The notes beneath the pieces were generated by a model that searched no databases, was not told the origin of the DNA, and was given only the letters and a program-made list of their open reading frames with translations. This document shows positions 40,197-40,817 of a stretch of 40,817 nucleotides of DNA, in pieces. Numbering within the stretch: position 1 is the stretch's first letter; the number at the start of each line of letters is the position of its first letter. Made by a program: the position numbers and the translations under genes. Source of the stretch: Deltaproteobacteria bacterium (GTDB lineage: Bacteria > Desulfobacterota > Desulfobulbia > Desulfobulbales > SURF-16); contig DAOUUW010000006.1 in assembly GCA_030667965.1 (NCBI GenBank), positions 1-40,817 of the forward strand. Direction: 5' to 3'.

Positions 40197-40542
40197 GATT
40201 TTTCCCTCGTGTCTCGTCGTTTTTCTTTTCAGTTTTAAAGCTGAGTGTTTTATTAAACACGAGGCCCGCGAAGGGCACGAAGGGGGTGCTTTTGTAAAAA
40301 CAGATTGAATTTTTTCATTTTTCTTCGTGTGCTTCGTGATCTTCGTGGTTACAAAATTATTGTAATTTGGCCATCAGGCCTTTGCCGGTGCGCAATGCGC
40401 AGTACACGATTTCATGCACTGCGCATGTGCTCCGGAAATGTCTGTATTTTAATATTTTTTTTGTTAAATTAAGGCAACGACTGATCACGATTGCCGGCCC
40501 GGGTAAATCCCCGGGCCGGTAGCCATGATGTACCGTATGATG
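40197..40542. other. Gene-free stretch between two Asp-box-family genes
   Basis: It holds a CACGAAG-family inverted pair (arms at 40256-40282 and 40323-40350), a perfect hairpin ATGCGCAGT/ACTGCGCAT inside 40388-40430, and the GC hairpin at 40494-40519. The ribosome site GAGGG precedes the 1045-residue gene. No promoter is convincing. Confidence 0.5.
40494..40519 (-). terminator. Strong GC hairpin after the partial Asp-box gene
   Basis: A perfect 10 bp stem CCGGCCCGGG / CCCGGGCCGG with a 6-base loop lies 24 bases after the stop codon of the upstream gene on the - strand. No U-run follows, so termination may be partial. Confidence 0.55.
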
Positions 40543-40817
40543 TTAGTCGTCATCACCTCCGGAATCACTGGTGAAGTCGTCGTCCGAACCGGCTTCCTCT
40601 TCAGGAATGATCGCCGCTTCCACCGTAGTGGTCTCTGCTTCGGTCGTAGCGACGTTCGCAGGAAAATCAGCGGACATGATCCGGCGGAACACGATGTCGC
40701 TGCCTTCTTCGCCTTCATCCAGCCAGCTGGCGTAGAAACGCGAGCCGTCGGGAGTCATACGAAGCTGCACTTCACCCTGCTCCTGGTCGCCCTTGGCCAT
40801 CCAGGGGGTGCCATAGA
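40543..40817 (-). CDS. C-terminal part of a third Asp-box-family secreted protein (start outside the window)
   Basis: The frame stays open to the window edge (Y-G-T-P-W before the internal Met at 40800), so the start is upstream. The visible end ('EVQLRMTPDGSRFYASWLDEGEEGSDIVFRRIMSADF') matches the conserved C-terminal block of the two neighbouring genes (PGG..F.A.W....RR.M). The last 35 residues are an acidic, Thr-rich tail ending in Gly-Asp-Asp-Asp. It is a tandem paralogue of the 1045-residue protein. Confidence 0.75.
   Translation of the reverse strand, partial: YGTPWMAKGDQEQGEVQLRMTPDGSRFYASWLDEGEEGSDIVFRRIMSADFPANVATTEAETTTVEAAIIPEEEAGSDDDFTSDSGGDDD

Overview
The window looks like the chromosome of an anaerobic, probably sulfur- or sulfate-respiring Desulfobacterota bacterium, most likely a Desulfobulbales-type organism. 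This rests on gene content read from the sequence: very large doubled-CXXCH multihaem cytochromes, a Tat-exported ferredoxin/NrfD membrane module with its own multihaem cytochrome, several sigma54-dependent regulators, and PAS domains carrying cysteine clusters. It is not a taxonomic assignment by search.

Region 1 (1-12365, all + strand) is an extracellular electron transfer (EET) type locus. In order: the 3' end of an outer-membrane beta-barrel; a CsgG/LpoB-like lipoprotein; a periplasmic CsgG-like/Ig-like protein; a second CsgG-like protein; a SurA/PpiC-type isomerase with two parvulin-like domains; a 26-haem lipoprotein cytochrome; a 16-haem cytochrome; an NHL-repeat beta-propeller; a secreted cytochrome resembling the OmcS nanowire subunit (five CXXCH plus one CX5CH); and a YncE-like beta-propeller lipoprotein. 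The genes from 3392 to 10784 overlap or lie close together and look like one operon. My reading is a periplasm-to-surface electron conduit with its own folding and assembly factors and a possible filament-forming cytochrome.

Region 2 (12358-17030, - strand) has the order of transcription pentahaem cytochrome, Tat-type four-cluster ferredoxin (HybA-like), NrfD/HybB-like quinone-interacting membrane subunit, PAS histidine kinase. The first three form a quinone:cytochrome oxidoreductase of the Cbc4/HybAB type that could feed electrons from the menaquinone pool to region 1. A candidate sigma54 promoter with an upstream palindrome precedes it.

Region 3 (17348-25561, - strand) has ftsH; a sigma54 response regulator and its three-PAS histidine kinase (ATGA overlap, with a very good candidate sigma54 promoter); and another PAS-PAS-AAA-HTH sigma54 activator carrying GAFTDA instead of GAFTGA.

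Region 4 (25562-29146) has housekeeping genes: DUF4126 membrane protein, ArfB-like peptidyl-tRNA hydrolase, SlyD-like FKBP isomerase, NUDIX hydrolase and nitroreductase. Region 5 (29147-36502) is accessory: a REP-associated (RAYT-like) Y1 transposase between mirror-image palindromes; two small secreted acidic proteins; an ECF sigma/anti-sigma operon with a secreted coiled-coil protein; a TPR-plus-beta-barrel outer-membrane protein; and two proteins sharing an unfamiliar cysteine-rich N-terminal module, one of them fused to PilZ. Region 6 (36559-40817, - strand) holds three related secreted proteins: one intact 1045-residue Asp-box protein, one C-terminal remnant and one cut by the window edge.

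The intergenic DNA is rich in non-autonomous palindromic repeats: a 188-190 bp MITE-like family (two copies), a 92-93 bp family (two copies), a single 213 bp element with perfect 27 bp terminal inverted repeats, and several families of short degenerate palindromes. I found no tRNA, rRNA, CRISPR array or riboswitch that I could support.
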